Counted from the first letter of the stretch, positions 1 to 9,709 are shown. The stretch is 64,000 bases of DNA from Buttiauxella agrestis ATCC 33320 (GCA_024169445.1 JALKFA010000001.1:1612001-1676000); one strand, 5' to 3'. Notes: a model not told the origin generated them from the sequence alone. Translations and numbers: made by a program.

Positions 1-613
1 TTACATCAAACAATTACTGACTAACCGCATGATGCTGGGCGTGTTCTTCGGCCAGTACTTTATCAACACCATTACCTGGTTCTTCCTGACCTGGTTCCCG
101 ATTTACCTGGTGCAAGATAAAGGTATGTCGATTCTGAAAGTGGGGATGGTGGCTTCTATTCCGGCTCTGTGTGGCTTCGCTGGCGGGGTGTTGGGCGGCG
201 TATTCTCAGATTCGTTAATCAAACGCGGTTACTCACTGACTGTTGCTCGTAAGATACCGATTGTGCTCGGAATGTTGCTGGCTTCCACCATCATTCTTTG
301 TAACTACACCGACAGTACCGCGCTGGTTATCGCGCTGATGGCATTCGCTTTCTTCGGAAAAGGTTTTGGTGCCCTGGGCTGGCCGGTTATTGCCGACACG
401 GCTCCAAAAGAGATGGTCGGTCTGTGTGGTGCGGTCTTTAACGTGTTCGGTAACGTGGCTTCTATCGTGACACCACTGGTGATTGGTTACCTGGTTTCTG
501 AGCTTCACTCCTTCAATGCGGCGCTGATCTTTGTTGGCTGCTCGGCGCTGATGGCAATGGTTTGTTATCTGTTCGTAGTTGGCGACATTAAACGTATGGA
601 ATTGCAGAAGTAA
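1..613 (+). CDS. garP: GarP, galactarate/glucarate transporter (3' part only)
   Basis: This is the C-terminal part of a major facilitator superfamily symporter that imports D-galactarate and D-glucarate across the inner membrane. The reading frame is open from the window edge (codon phase starts at base 2), so the start lies outside. About 200 residues are visible, with several hydrophobic helices and an MFS-type loop, and they read like the end of enterobacterial GarP. It is followed after 37 bases by garL, then garR and garK, which is the E. coli gar operon order. In E. coli this operon is activated by CdaR with CRP; no such site is visible here because the promoter is outside the window. 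Confidence 0.93.
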   Translation, partial: YIKQLLTNRMMLGVFFGQYFINTITWFFLTWFPIYLVQDKGMSILKVGMVASIPALCGFAGGVLGGVFSDSLIKRGYSLTVARKIPIVLGMLLASTIILCNYTDSTALVIALMAFAFFGKGFGALGWPVIADTAPKEMVGLCGAVFNVFGNVASIVTPLVIGYLVSELHSFNAALIFVGCSALMAMVCYLFVVGDIKRMELQK

Positions 614-650
614 TTCTCTCAACAGATAACTGAATAAATAAGGGCAACAG

Positions 651-1421
651 ATGAATAACAACGTTTTCCCCAACAAATTCAAAGCGGCACTGGCAGCACA
701 TCAGACGCAAATCGGTTGCTGGTCTGCACTGGCAAACCCTATCAGTACTGAAGTGTTGGGGCTGGCAGGGTTCGACTGGATTGTGCTGGATGGCGAACAT
801 GCGCCAAACGACATCACCACTTTTATCCCGCAACTGATGGCGTTAAAGGGTAGCGAAAGTGCGGCGGTGGTTCGTGCACCAACTAACGACCCGGTGGTTA
901 TCAAGCGCTTGCTGGATATTGGTTTCTACAACTTCCTGATTCCGTTTGTGGAAACCCAGCCGGAAGCGGCGCTGGCGGTGTCTTCAACCCGCTATCCACC
1001 GGAAGGGATTCGCGGCGTGTCTGTTTCGCATCGCGCCAATATGTTTGGCACCGTGCCGGACTACTTCGCACAGTCCAACAAGAACATCACGATTCTGGTG
1101 CAAATCGAAAGCCAGCAGGGTGTGGATAACGTTGATGCGATTGCCGCGACTGACGGCGTGGACGGCATTTTTGTCGGGCCAAGTGATTTGGCGGCGGCGT
1201 TGGGCCATTTGGGTAATGCCTCGCATCCGGAAGTGCAACATTGCATCCAACACATCTTTGCTCGTGCTAAAGCGCACGGTAAACCAGCCGGGATTCTGGC
1301 ACCCGTTGAAGCGGATGCGCGCCGTTATCTGGAATGGGGCGCCACCTTTGTGGCCGTTGGCAGCGATTTAGGCTGCTTCCGCTCTGCAACGCAGAAACTC
1401 GCTGATTCTTTTAAAAAATAA
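651..1421 (+). CDS. garL: 5-keto-4-deoxy-D-glucarate aldolase
   Basis: A 256-residue class II aldolase of the HpcH/HpaI family that splits 5-keto-4-deoxy-D-glucarate (and 2-keto-3-deoxy-D-glucarate) into pyruvate and tartronate semialdehyde in the cytoplasm. The N-terminal part has the family motif with a catalytic His (LDGEHAPND). The metal-binding Glu (VQIES) and Asp (GPSDLA) motifs follow in the expected order. Length matches the E. coli protein (256). It sits 37 bases after garP and 27 bases before garR in one operon. The product tartronate semialdehyde is the substrate of the next gene. Confidence 0.97.
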   Translation: MNNNVFPNKFKAALAAHQTQIGCWSALANPISTEVLGLAGFDWIVLDGEHAPNDITTFIPQLMALKGSESAAVVRAPTNDPVVIKRLLDIGFYNFLIPFVETQPEAALAVSSTRYPPEGIRGVSVSHRANMFGTVPDYFAQSNKNITILVQIESQQGVDNVDAIAATDGVDGIFVGPSDLAAALGHLGNASHPEVQHCIQHIFARAKAHGKPAGILAPVEADARRYLEWGATFVAVGSDLGCFRSATQKLADSFKK

Positions 1422-1448
1422 CCACCATTTAAAGAGAGAGACTGAATT

Positions 1449-2339
1449 ATGACACTGAAAGTTGGGTTTATTGGCCTGGGTATCATGGGCAAACCAATGA
1501 GTAAAAACCTCATCAAAGCTGGTTATTCGCTGGTGGTTGCCGACCGTAATCCAGAGGTTATTGCTGAAATTATTGCGGCGGGTGCCGAAACCGCAGCCAC
1601 GCCTAAAGATATTGCCGAGCAGTGTGATGTGATCATCACCATGCTGCCTAACTCCCCGCATGTGAAAGAAGTGGCACTGGGCGCGAACGGTATTATTGAA
1701 GGGGCAAAACCGGGCACTGTGGTTATCGATATGAGTTCTATCGCGCCACTGGCAAGCCGTGAAATCAGCGAAGCGCTGAAAGCCAAAGGTATCGACATGC
1801 TGGATGCACCGGTCAGCGGTGGCGAGCCAAAAGCTATCGAAGGCACGTTGTCTGTGATGGTTGGCGGCGACAAAGCGATTTTTGACAAGTACTACGACCT
1901 GCTGAAATCCATGGCCGGTTCCGTGGTGCATACCGGCGATATCGGTGCCGGCAACGTCACCAAACTGGCAAACCAGGTGATTGTAGCGCTGAACATTGCG
2001 GCGATGTCTGAAGCGCTGGTACTGGCGACCAAAGCAGGTGTTAACCCGGAGTTAGTCTTCCAGGCGATTCGTGGCGGTCTTGCGGGTAGCACCGTTCTGG
2101 AAGCGAAAGCGCCGATGGTGTTGGATCGTAATTTCAAGCCAGGTTTCCGCATCGATCTGCACATTAAAGATCTGGCGAATGCGCTGGATACCTCCCACGG
2201 CGTTGGTGCCCAATTGCCACTGACTGCGGCAGTGATGGAGATGATGCAGGCGCTGCGAGCAGATGGGCACGGTAACGATGACCATAGCGCCATCGCGTGT
2301 TACTACGAAAAACTGGCAAAAGTAGAAGTCGCCAAGTAA
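1449..2339 (+). CDS. garR: Tartronate semialdehyde reductase
   Basis: A 296-residue beta-hydroxyacid dehydrogenase that reduces tartronate semialdehyde to D-glycerate with NAD(P)H. The N-terminal Rossmann motif GFIGLGIMG (about residues 6-14) binds the dinucleotide. The substrate-binding motif DAPVSGG and the catalytic-lysine motif (GNVTKLANQ) are both present. The start is preceded by a purine-rich AAAGAGAGA sequence. It is the third gene of the gar operon; a pair of REP-type palindromes separates it from garK. Confidence 0.97.
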   Translation: MTLKVGFIGLGIMGKPMSKNLIKAGYSLVVADRNPEVIAEIIAAGAETAATPKDIAEQCDVIITMLPNSPHVKEVALGANGIIEGAKPGTVVIDMSSIAPLASREISEALKAKGIDMLDAPVSGGEPKAIEGTLSVMVGGDKAIFDKYYDLLKSMAGSVVHTGDIGAGNVTKLANQVIVALNIAAMSEALVLATKAGVNPELVFQAIRGGLAGSTVLEAKAPMVLDRNFKPGFRIDLHIKDLANALDTSHGVGAQLPLTAAVMEMMQALRADGHGNDDHSAIACYYEKLAKVEVAK

Positions 2340-2345
2340 TCAATC

Positions 2346-2412
2346 GTAGGGCGGGCAAGCCATGCGCCCCCGCCAATAATTGGTGGATGACGCTTGCGCT
2401 TATCCACCCTAC
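2346..2412. repeat. Pair of inverted REP-like palindromes
   Basis: Two imperfect palindromes of the REP type (2346-2374 and 2382-2412) lie head to head between garR and garK, each of the form GTAGGGyGG-aagc-gc-CC. They share their core with the single REP-like elements at 22257, 23840 and 52613. In enterobacteria such intergenic pairs often stabilise upstream mRNA or bind gyrase. Here they separate the reductase and kinase genes without an obvious terminator. Confidence 0.8.
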
Positions 2413-2448
2413 AAAACTCGGCCCTTAAGTTTTTGGCATGGATACATT

Positions 2449-3594
2449 ATGAAAATCGTAATCGCACCCGACTCTTATAAAGAAAGCCTCTCAGCTGTTG
2501 ATGTGGCGAAGGCCATTGAAAAAGGATTCCGTGAGATATTTCCTGATGCAGAATATATATCGGTCCCGGTTGCAGATGGCGGGGAAGGTACGGTCGATGC
2601 CATGATCAGTGCGACACAAGGCAAAAAAATCACCACAACAGTGACCGGGCCGTTGGGCGAACCGGTGAGCGCATTTTGGGGAATGTCCGGCGACGGCAAG
2701 ACGGCGTTTATCGAAATGGCTGAAGCCAGCGGACTTGCGCTAGTACCGCTCAAAAACCGTAACCCATTGATTACTACATCACATGGTACTGGCGAGCTGA
2801 TTTTACGCGCTCTGGATAACGGTGCGCGCAACATTATTATCGGCATCGGCGGTAGCGCAACCAACGACGGTGGCGCGGGCATGGTGCAGGCGCTGGGCGC
2901 GAAACTGTGTGACGCAACGGGCAAAGAGATTAGCCACGGAGGTGGCAGTTTAATGAGCCTGAACACTATTGATATTTCAGGCCTCGACACCCGTTTGGCA
3001 GATTGCGTGATTAACGTGGCCTGCGATGTGACGAATCCTTTAATTGGCGATAACGGCGCTTCACGTGTCTTCGGGCCGCAAAAAGGGGCTGACGAAGCGA
3101 TGATCGTTGAGCTGGATGCCAACCTTGCCCACTTCGCCGATGTGATTAAAAAAGATTTACATATTGATGTGAAAAATGCGCAAGGCGCGGGTGCCGCGGG
3201 TGGCATGGGCGCGGCTTTAATGGCGTTTCTTGGCGCAGAATTACGCAGTGGCGTTGAGATTGTGACCGAAGCTCTGCACCTTGAAGAACACATTCATGAC
3301 TGCTCGCTGGTGGTGACCGGCGAAGGGCGTATGGATAGCCAGAGTATTCGTGGCAAAGTCCCGGTAGGTGTGGCAGCCGTGGCGAAAAAGTACCGTAAAC
3401 CGGTGATTGGTATTGCAGGTTCACTGACCAGCGATGTGGCGATAGTCCATCAACATGGCATCGATGCAGTGTTCAGTGTGCTCAACAGTATTGTTACGCT
3501 GGAAGAAGCGTTGAAAAACGCATTCGACAATATTTATCGTGCGTCGCGCAATATTGCGGCAACGGTGGCGATAGGTATCAATACCACCCGTTAG
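2449..3594 (+). CDS. garK: Glycerate 2-kinase
   Basis: A 381-residue glycerate kinase (GarK/GlxK family) that phosphorylates D-glycerate to 2-phosphoglycerate and so feeds galactarate carbon into glycolysis. The N-terminus MKIVIAPDSYKESLSA is the family hallmark. Glycine-rich stretches (GGGEGTVDA, GIGGSATNDGGAG, GAGAAGGMGAA) line the active site. The frame is open upstream to 2380, but that part reads through the REP pair. The ATG at 2449 gives exactly the E. coli length and N-terminus, so I chose it. It is the last gene of the gar operon and ends just before the rnpB promoter. Confidence 0.96.
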   Translation: MKIVIAPDSYKESLSAVDVAKAIEKGFREIFPDAEYISVPVADGGEGTVDAMISATQGKKITTTVTGPLGEPVSAFWGMSGDGKTAFIEMAEASGLALVPLKNRNPLITTSHGTGELILRALDNGARNIIIGIGGSATNDGGAGMVQALGAKLCDATGKEISHGGGSLMSLNTIDISGLDTRLADCVINVACDVTNPLIGDNGASRVFGPQKGADEAMIVELDANLAHFADVIKKDLHIDVKNAQGAGAAGGMGAALMAFLGAELRSGVEIVTEALHLEEHIHDCSLVVTGEGRMDSQSIRGKVPVGVAAVAKKYRKPVIGIAGSLTSDVAIVHQHGIDAVFSVLNSIVTLEEALKNAFDNIYRASRNIAATVAIGINTTR

Positions 3595-3599
3595 CAGGG

Positions 3600-3628
3600 G
3601 TGACAGGGGCGGGTAAAACCTCTATACT
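3600..3628 (+). promoter_or_regulatory. rnpB promoter (-35/-10)
   Basis: A sigma-70 promoter with -35 GTGACA (3600-3605), a 17-base spacer and -10 TATACT (3623-3628) ends 7 bases before the start of RNase P RNA. It begins only 5 bases after the garK stop codon. Confidence 0.85.
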
Positions 3629-3635
3629 TCGCGCC

Positions 3636-4014
<379 letters not shown>

Positions 4015-4022
4015 ATTCAGGA

Positions 4023-4057
4023 ACGCCCCGCACAGTGTAAATTGTGCGGGGCGTTTT
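4023..4057 (+). terminator. rnpB terminator
   Basis: An 11-bp GC-rich stem (ACGCCCCGCAC / GTGCGGGGCGT) with a 10-base loop is followed by TTTT, directly after the RNase P RNA. Confidence 0.93.
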
Positions 4058-4075
4058 GCTATGTGTGTTTTACCA

Positions 4076-4345
4076 CCCTCACCCTGGCCCTCTCCCTGAG
4101 GGAGAGGGGATGGATCGAGTTTTTCTCCCTCTCCTGAGGGAGAGGGATGGATCGAGTTTTTCTCCCTCTCCTGTGGGAGGGGGATGGATCGAGTTTTTCT
4201 CCCTCTCCCTGAGGGAGAGGGGATGGATCGAGTTTTTCTCCCTCTCCTGTGGGAGGGGGATGGATCGAGTTTTTCTCCCTCTCCTGAGGGAGGGGGATGG
4301 ATCGAGTTTTTCTCCCTCTCCTGTGGGAGAGGGTTGGGGTGAGGG
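4076..4345. repeat. Tandem 37-bp palindromic repeat array A
   Basis: Six copies of a 37-39 bp unit run in tandem. The heptamer GGATCGAG recurs at 37-39 base steps, between palindromic CTCCCTCTCC-TGAGGGAGAGGG-type segments. The array is bounded by an outer inverted repeat, CCCTCACCCTGGCCCTCTCCC at the left and its near complement at the right. Arms alternate between a TGAGGGAGAGG and a TGTGGGAGGGG form, so the copies have diverged. Open frames run through it on both strands because the unit has few stops; they are not genes. A related array B lies at 10609-10905. Confidence 0.92.
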
Positions 4346-4395
4346 CAAACAATTGCCATAATACGAACCTCGCCATCACCGGATTCCACACCGCC

Positions 4396-5493
4396 ATGAT
4401 CAAATCCCTGTATATCGACAACTACCGTTCCGTGCGCAAACTTTCCATCGATCTCGAACGGCTGAACGTGGTTTTTGGTCCTAATGGCTGCGGTAAATCC
4501 AACATTTATAAAGCAATCCATCTGATTCACGGGGCGGCGATGGGGCAGTTGTCGCATTGGTTATCGGATGAAGGCGGTATTCAGAAAGTGATGTGGGCGG
4601 GCGATCGCGCCAAAGGGTATGCCAGTGCGCCGCGCCGCATGACACTGGCGGTAGATACCGACGATTTTGAGTATGAATTGCAGGTCGGCTTCCCTGATAA
4701 ACTGCCGTATCCAACCATGTTTGATCTCGATCCTATTGTTAAAGAAGAACAAATTTGGCTGAGTGGTTTCCGCCGTCGCCCTTCATCTTCCATTATGCAC
4801 CGGCGTAACCAGGCGGTTTTTCTCAATGATGTGAACGGTGAGAAGGTGACGCATGCCGCCACACTCTACGAAAACGAATCTTTGTTCGGCCAGTTAGGCG
4901 AGCCGCATCTTTATCCTGAAGTTTCCAGCGCACGGGAAATACTGCGCAACTGGCGTTTCTACCACGAATTCGATATTACCAAGGGGGCCGGATTGCGTTT
5001 GCCGCAGGTCGGTTATCGCTCGCCTGTTCTGGGCGGTGATGGTTTGAATTTGGCCGCGGCTTTCCAGACCATCGTTGAAATAGGTGATAGCGAATTACTG
5101 TTTGCGGTGCTGGATGAAGCGTTCCCTGAATGCACATTTTTCTGTGATAACAGGAACGGGCGTTTCCAGATGATGATGCACCGACAGGGGATTAATCGCC
5201 CGCTGGAGTCGGCTGAATTTTCTGACGGAACATTACGATTCCTGTGCCTGACCGTCGCGTTGCTTAGCCCCCGACCGCCACGTTTTATTGCCCTCAATGA
5301 ACCGGAAAACAGCCTGCATCCACAGATGTTGCCCGCACTGGCACGTTTGATCGCACAAGCGAGTCGCTACACGCAGATTTGGTTAACCAGCCACTCGCCA
5401 GAACTGGCGACGCTTATCGAGAGACATACTCCGTTTACGCTGTATCAATTGGCGATTGAGAACGGAGAAACGCGCGTTAACCGGCTTTCCTGA
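4396..5493 (+). CDS. Predicted AAA-type ATPase (COG4637-like)
   Basis: A 365-residue SMC/RecF-like P-loop ATPase. Walker A GPNGCGKS lies at residues 28-35, after the family's N-terminal FxxDNYRSV-type strand. An ABC-like signature (FSDGTLRF) is near 275, and a Walker B/D-loop (ALNEPENSLHP) near 299-309. The usual Asp of LDEPE is Asn here, as I recall for this predicted-ATPase family. A switch His (LTSHSPE) is near 333. I chose the ATG at 4396 because everything upstream in frame lies in the repeat array. It has no clear Shine-Dalgarno. It occupies the place between rnpB and yhaO where E. coli has tdc genes. Role unknown; the fold suggests DNA-linked or defence ATPases. Confidence 0.8.
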   Translation: MIKSLYIDNYRSVRKLSIDLERLNVVFGPNGCGKSNIYKAIHLIHGAAMGQLSHWLSDEGGIQKVMWAGDRAKGYASAPRRMTLAVDTDDFEYELQVGFPDKLPYPTMFDLDPIVKEEQIWLSGFRRRPSSSIMHRRNQAVFLNDVNGEKVTHAATLYENESLFGQLGEPHLYPEVSSAREILRNWRFYHEFDITKGAGLRLPQVGYRSPVLGGDGLNLAAAFQTIVEIGDSELLFAVLDEAFPECTFFCDNRNGRFQMMMHRQGINRPLESAEFSDGTLRFLCLTVALLSPRPPRFIALNEPENSLHPQMLPALARLIAQASRYTQIWLTSHSPELATLIERHTPFTLYQLAIENGETRVNRLS

Positions 5494-6001
5494 TAATTTG
5501 CTGTAACCGTATGGCGAAATGGGAGATAAAAAATCTAAACCTTAACCATATTGATACAATAAACAGTGATTAATTCTGAATCGCCGTTGCAGTGTGAGGT
5601 GAGTCAAAATCTGGTGGCCATATTGTCACACCGCATTAACCTCACGAGTTGCGCCAGCTCACATTCGCGGTGGGTGGGTAATTTCCTTTAAAACAAAATA
5701 CTCAAAACAAATACTTTAAAAACAATGAGTTAATTTTTTAGCGATACCTTTCCAATAACTCTTTTCTACCAAATTAGCAAAATACTGCATGAAATATGCA
5801 GATTTACCTCTAAACGGAGAAAAATTTACTCTTTTGTTTGGCTTCCTCTTGAGGAGTAGCAAATTTTTTCTCCGCTACCCGCGCTATCCTTTTCTCATTC
5901 TAAATACACGTCCAGAACACCGATCTCGTTTTTCGAGTATCTGGTCATCACTCTGTATTGAATATTCACGATTAAAACCTACAAATATAAGCGAGCACTT
6001 T
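5494..6001. other. Non-coding region upstream of cyuP
   Basis: This 508-base AT-rich region lies between the ATPase gene and cyuP. The frame of cyuP is open back to 5789, but those codons do not match the family's N-terminus. An inverted repeat (GGAGAAAAATTT at 5816-5827, AAATTTTTTCTCC at 5861-5873) may be an operator or leader structure. E. coli cyuPA is activated by the Lrp-type regulator CyuR/DecR in response to cysteine, but I cannot assign its box here with confidence. Confidence 0.5.
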
Positions 6002-7324
6002 ATGGAAACGGGAAGCATTACTGCGGTTAATATTCCAGCATCCGGTCGAGCAGGAATGACAGAAAGTGAATGGCAGGCCGCGACAAAATTCGATAGTAAA
6101 GATGTCGGCTGGGTAATTATGAGTATCGGGATGGCGATTGGTGCCGGAATAGTCTTTTTACCAGTACAAGTCGGATTAATGGGGTTGTGGGTATTTCTGC
6201 TCTCCTCAATAGTAGGATATCCGGCAATGTATTTGTTCCAGCGTCTCTTTATTAATACCTTAGCGGAATCGCCGGAATGTAAAGATTACCCTAGTGTGAT
6301 TAGTGGTTATTTAGGTAAAAACTGGGGGATATTATTAGGCGCTCTCTATTTTGTTATGTTGGTTATTTGGTTGTTCGTTTATTCTACTGCCATTACTAAT
6401 GATAGTGCCTCTTATTTACATACTTTTGGCGTGACCGAAGGGCTGTTATCAGATAATCCTTTTTATGGATTGGGACTGATTTGTGTTCTGGTCGCCATTT
6501 CTTCACGAGGCGAACAGCTTTTATTTAAAATCTCAAGCTTCATGGTGCTGGCAAAGCTTTTGGTTGTCGCGGCATTGGGTTTCTCAATGATTGGCATGTG
6601 GCACTTGCACAACACCGGGATGCTGCCGCCAATGGGGATGCTGATTAAGAATGCGATCATTACCCTGCCATTTACATTGACCTCTATTCTGTTTATTCAA
6701 ACATTAAGCCCGATGGTGATTTCGTATCGCTCAACAGAAAAGTCCCGGGAAGTGGCTCGTTTTAAAGCGTTGCGTGCCATGAATATTGCCTTCGGTATTC
6801 TTTTCGTGACGGTGTTCTTTTATGCAGTTTCTTTCACGCTGGCAATGGGGCACGACGAAGCTGTAAAAGCCTATGAGCAAAATATTTCGGCTCTCGCTAT
6901 CGCTGCCCAATTCATTGATGGCGCTTCGGGCGCGTGGGTCACTGTCGTTAGCGTAATGCTCAATATCTTTGCAGTCATGACGGCATTCTTTGGTGTTTAT
7001 CTTGGTTTCCGTGAGGCAACACAAGGTATCGTTATTAATATTTTACGTCGCAGAATGCCAGAAGAAAAAATAAACCAAAAATGGGTGCAGCGCGGAATTA
7101 TGTTGTTCGCCATTTTATTGGCCTGGAGTGCGATCGTCCTTAACGCACCAGTATTAAGTTTTACCTCAATCTGTAGCCCAATTTTTGGCATGGTTGGTTG
7201 TTTAATACCTGCATGGCTGGTTTATAAAGTACCGGCACTGCATAAATATAAAGGTGCATCGCTGGTGATTATCATTATTACCGGGTTGCTGTTATGTGTT
7301 TCTCCATTCCTGGCGTTCTCCTGA
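6002..7324 (+). CDS. cyuP: Cysteine/serine permease CyuP (YhaO/DlsT)
   Basis: A 440-residue inner-membrane transporter of the hydroxy/aromatic amino acid permease family (SdaC/TdcC relatives). About 11 hydrophobic helices are visible, starting with GWVIMSIGMAIGAGIVFLPV near residue 40. E. coli YhaO (CyuP/DlsT) imports cysteine and has been linked to D-serine. The ATG at 6002 reproduces the E. coli N-terminal region (PAGRAGMSESEW-like), whereas the longer open frame starting at 5789 adds an unrelated basic stretch. It is followed after 45 bases by cyuA, and the two form a cysteine uptake and breakdown operon. Confidence 0.93.
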   Translation: METGSITAVNIPASGRAGMTESEWQAATKFDSKDVGWVIMSIGMAIGAGIVFLPVQVGLMGLWVFLLSSIVGYPAMYLFQRLFINTLAESPECKDYPSVISGYLGKNWGILLGALYFVMLVIWLFVYSTAITNDSASYLHTFGVTEGLLSDNPFYGLGLICVLVAISSRGEQLLFKISSFMVLAKLLVVAALGFSMIGMWHLHNTGMLPPMGMLIKNAIITLPFTLTSILFIQTLSPMVISYRSTEKSREVARFKALRAMNIAFGILFVTVFFYAVSFTLAMGHDEAVKAYEQNISALAIAAQFIDGASGAWVTVVSVMLNIFAVMTAFFGVYLGFREATQGIVINILRRRMPEEKINQKWVQRGIMLFAILLAWSAIVLNAPVLSFTSICSPIFGMVGCLIPAWLVYKVPALHKYKGASLVIIIITGLLLCVSPFLAFS

Positions 7325-7369
7325 TTCGCAGGTGTTTGTATTGTAGTTCTCAGTATTAAGGTTAAAAAA

Positions 7370-8677
7370 ATGACAAATACAGAAATGAACCCTGCGTGGG
7401 CAGAGTTAATCCGTGCGGTAAAACAAAATGTGAAGCCAGCAGTAGGGTGTACGGAACCCGTTTCACTGGCGCTGGCAAGCGCACTGGCTGCCTCGCATTT
7501 GGCCGGGAGAGTGATTCGAATTGAGGCCAAGGTTTCACCTAATCTGATGAAAAATGGCATGGGAGTTACCGTTCCTGGAACGGGAATGGTGGGTCTACCT
7601 ATTGCCGCCGCAGTGGGTGCATTGGGCGGCGATCCGCTGGCGGGGTTAGAAGTTCTCAAAGGTGCGCCAGTAGAGGCGATTGCCGCCGGGAAGTTGCTGT
7701 TGGCAAGTGGCAAAGTGACGGTGACAATTCAGGAACTTTGTGAGGAAATCCTCTATACCCGCGTTACGGTCTATACCGCAGAAGAGTCAGCGACGGTGGT
7801 GATATCTGGCGAACATACCAGGGTAAGCCGTATCGAAAAGGACGGAGCGGTATTGTTCGATGCGCAAGGGGAGGCTAAGCCCGTTGACAATGAGCAGGCG
7901 TACCATCTGGAGCGATTTAACCTCGAGCAGATTGTTGAGTTTGCCCAGAGCGTTCCGTTTGACGATATAGGTTTTATTCTTGATGCCGCGTTGCTCAACG
8001 GTGAACTGTCGCGCGAAGGATTGCGGGCGCAATATGGTTTGCATATTGGTTCGACATTAAGCCGCCATCGCGATCGCGGTTTAATGGCTAAGGATCTGTT
8101 AAGTGACATAATGATCCGTACTTCGGCGGCATCTGATGCGCGCATGGGGGGGGCTTGTCTGCCTGCAATGAGCAACTCAGGTTCTGGTAACCAGGGGATT
8201 ACGGCGACGATGCCGGTTGTGGTGGTAGCCGAGCACCTTGGTTGCGATAGCGAGCGGCTGGCGCGTGCGTTGATACTGTCGCATCTGACCGCTATCTACA
8301 TTCACCATCAGTTACCTACGTTGTCGGCATTGTGCGCAGCAACGACGGCCGCGATGGGTGCCGCGGCTGGGATAGCCTGGTTAATTGACGGAAGTTATCA
8401 GAGTATCTCGATGGCAATCAGCAATATGATTGGTGATGTTAGTGGGATGATTTGCGATGGCGCATCAAATAGCTGTGCGATGAAAGTGTCGACCAGTGCT
8501 GCTTCGGCATGGAAAGCGGTACTGATGGCGCTGGATAATACTTCGGTCACGGGGAATGAAGGTATCGTTGCTCATGATGTAGAGCAGTCGATAAGCAATC
8601 TGTGTGCACTGGCAAGCCAGGCAATGCAACACACAGACCGTCAGATTATTACGATTATGGCTAACAAAGTTGCCTGA
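7370..8677 (+). CDS. cyuA: L-cysteine desulfidase CyuA (YhaM)
   Basis: A 435-residue protein of the UPF0597/serine-dehydratase-alpha-like family. E. coli CyuA is the main anaerobic cysteine desulfidase, giving pyruvate, ammonia and sulfide, and depends on an iron-sulfur cluster. The family motif [12 protein letters not shown] is near residue 25. [16 protein letters not shown] lies mid-protein and [18 protein letters not shown] is in the C-terminal half; their conserved cysteines are likely cluster ligands. It is second in the operon with cyuP. Its stop is only 5 bases from the stop of the converging yhaL, with no terminator between them. Confidence 0.94.
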   Translation: MTNTEMNPAWAELIRAVKQNVKPAVGCTEPVSLALASALAASHLAGRVIRIEAKVSPNLMKNGMGVTVPGTGMVGLPIAAAVGALGGDPLAGLEVLKGAPVEAIAAGKLLLASGKVTVTIQELCEEILYTRVTVYTAEESATVVISGEHTRVSRIEKDGAVLFDAQGEAKPVDNEQAYHLERFNLEQIVEFAQSVPFDDIGFILDAALLNGELSREGLRAQYGLHIGSTLSRHRDRGLMAKDLLSDIMIRTSAASDARMGGACLPAMSNSGSGNQGITATMPVVVVAEHLGCDSERLARALILSHLTAIYIHHQLPTLSALCAATTAAMGAAAGIAWLIDGSYQSISMAISNMIGDVSGMICDGASNSCAMKVSTSAASAWKAVLMALDNTSVTGNEGIVAHDVEQSISNLCALASQAMQHTDRQIITIMANKVA

Positions 8678-8682
8678 TATCC

Positions 8683-8868
8683 CTAAGCTTCTTCTTCAGC
8701 CATCTCGGTCAGGCGGACGTCCGCTTCGATAACAATGGCTTCCAGCTCGTTCAACATTTCGTCGTAGCTGAGTTCGGGTTCAGCGGTTGCCGTGATAATG
8801 GCAACCGCTGCCACAGGTGACGGCGCTGCTTTTTTTGTACTCTTCCGGGTAGCCAGTTTTTTACTCAC
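8683..8868 (-). CDS. yhaL: YhaL family small protein
   Basis: A 61-residue protein of unknown function related to E. coli YhaL. It has a basic N-terminus (SKKLATRKSTKK) and an acidic, helical C-terminus (YDEMLNELEAIVIEADVRL). I start it at the GTG at 8868 because AGGAG lies six bases upstream and the next residues (SKKLA) match the E. coli N-terminus MSKKLA. The in-frame ATG at 8898 would add ten residues that cover this ribosome-binding site. It lies downstream of yhaK on the same strand, 33 bases away. Confidence 0.8.
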   Translation of the reverse strand: MSKKLATRKSTKKAAPSPVAAVAIITATAEPELSYDEMLNELEAIVIEADVRLTEMAEEEA

Positions 8869-8901
8869 AAATAACTCCTGTTGGTCAGACTTTGGCACTG
8901 G

Positions 8902-9603
8902 TCAGACCGGTAAATCTATCAGCAATGCACGCAGTGGAGTATCTGCAACCAACGTTATGTTAGCTTCGTCACGGATAAAAGCGCCATCGCCGCAGGTAAG
9001 CCCTTCTTTTTGCTCGGCAGATGTAACTGCATGAACTGCACCGTGAATCGACTGCAAATAAGCTCGCGGGCCATGTAACTGGAAACTCAATTGCTGGCCT
9101 TTCTCCAGTTCAATTTGATGGACCCACACTTGCTGGCGCAATTGCAGGCTCTCTTTGCTGCCATCCGGCGACGCCAGCAATTGCTGCGGCTGGTCTGTCA
9201 GGCTGATTTTTTGCACCAATGGGTTTTCACGCTCCGGGCAGGCATCCAGCCACAACTGCATACGCGTCAGCGAGTTCTCTTTACTGAGGTTATGCTCGCT
9301 GTAACTCAGCCCAGGTTGGGTGGAAAGCAGCAACGCTTCACCTGCTTTCGCCTGAACATGGTTACCTTCGCTGTCGCGGTATTCCGCTTCGCCTTCGAGA
9401 ATCAAATTGAGGATATCGACCTTCGGATAAGTTCGCGGCTGGAATGAAGCGCCAGGTGCCAGGACTTCCTGATTGAGTACGCGCAACGATGCATAGCCCA
9501 GCAATTTCGGGTCAAAATAGTGACCGAAAGAAAACGTATAGCGTGCCTGCAGCCATCCGTAGTCCGCTTTTCCGCATTGTTTGGCAGTTCTTGGCGTAAT
9601 CAT
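8902..9603 (-). CDS. yhaK: Pirin-family bicupin YhaK
   Basis: A 233-residue protein nearly identical over long stretches to E. coli YhaK, a bicupin of the pirin family. The N-terminal cupin includes YTFSFGHYFDP and RTYPKVDILNLILEGEAEYRDSEGN. The C-terminal cupin ends in CGDGAFIRDEANITLVAD. The E. coli protein is cytosolic and reported to be sensitive to reactive oxygen species; its chemistry is not settled. The ATG at 9603 gives the E. coli length, with AGAGG upstream; a longer in-frame start at 9657 is unlikely. It is divergent from yhaJ, whose LysR product may control it. Confidence 0.94.
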   Translation of the reverse strand: MITPRTAKQCGKADYGWLQARYTFSFGHYFDPKLLGYASLRVLNQEVLAPGASFQPRTYPKVDILNLILEGEAEYRDSEGNHVQAKAGEALLLSTQPGLSYSEHNLSKENSLTRMQLWLDACPERENPLVQKISLTDQPQQLLASPDGSKESLQLRQQVWVHQIELEKGQQLSFQLHGPRAYLQSIHGAVHAVTSAEQKEGLTCGDGAFIRDEANITLVADTPLRALLIDLPV

Positions 9604-9709
9604 AATTTCATGGCCTCTTTTTACACTAGGCCCATGGTAAAACTCTGGACGTCGCATTGTTAGCTAGTTAATCTGCTCGGTATGTTCAAATTTCCTGAAT
9701 GAGAACGAG

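Noticed and set aside
4044-4421. Several long open frames on both strands with repeated Pro/Ser/Leu-rich motifs
   Set aside because: They run through tandem array A; the repeat simply lacks stops in several frames. No start signals or family matches.
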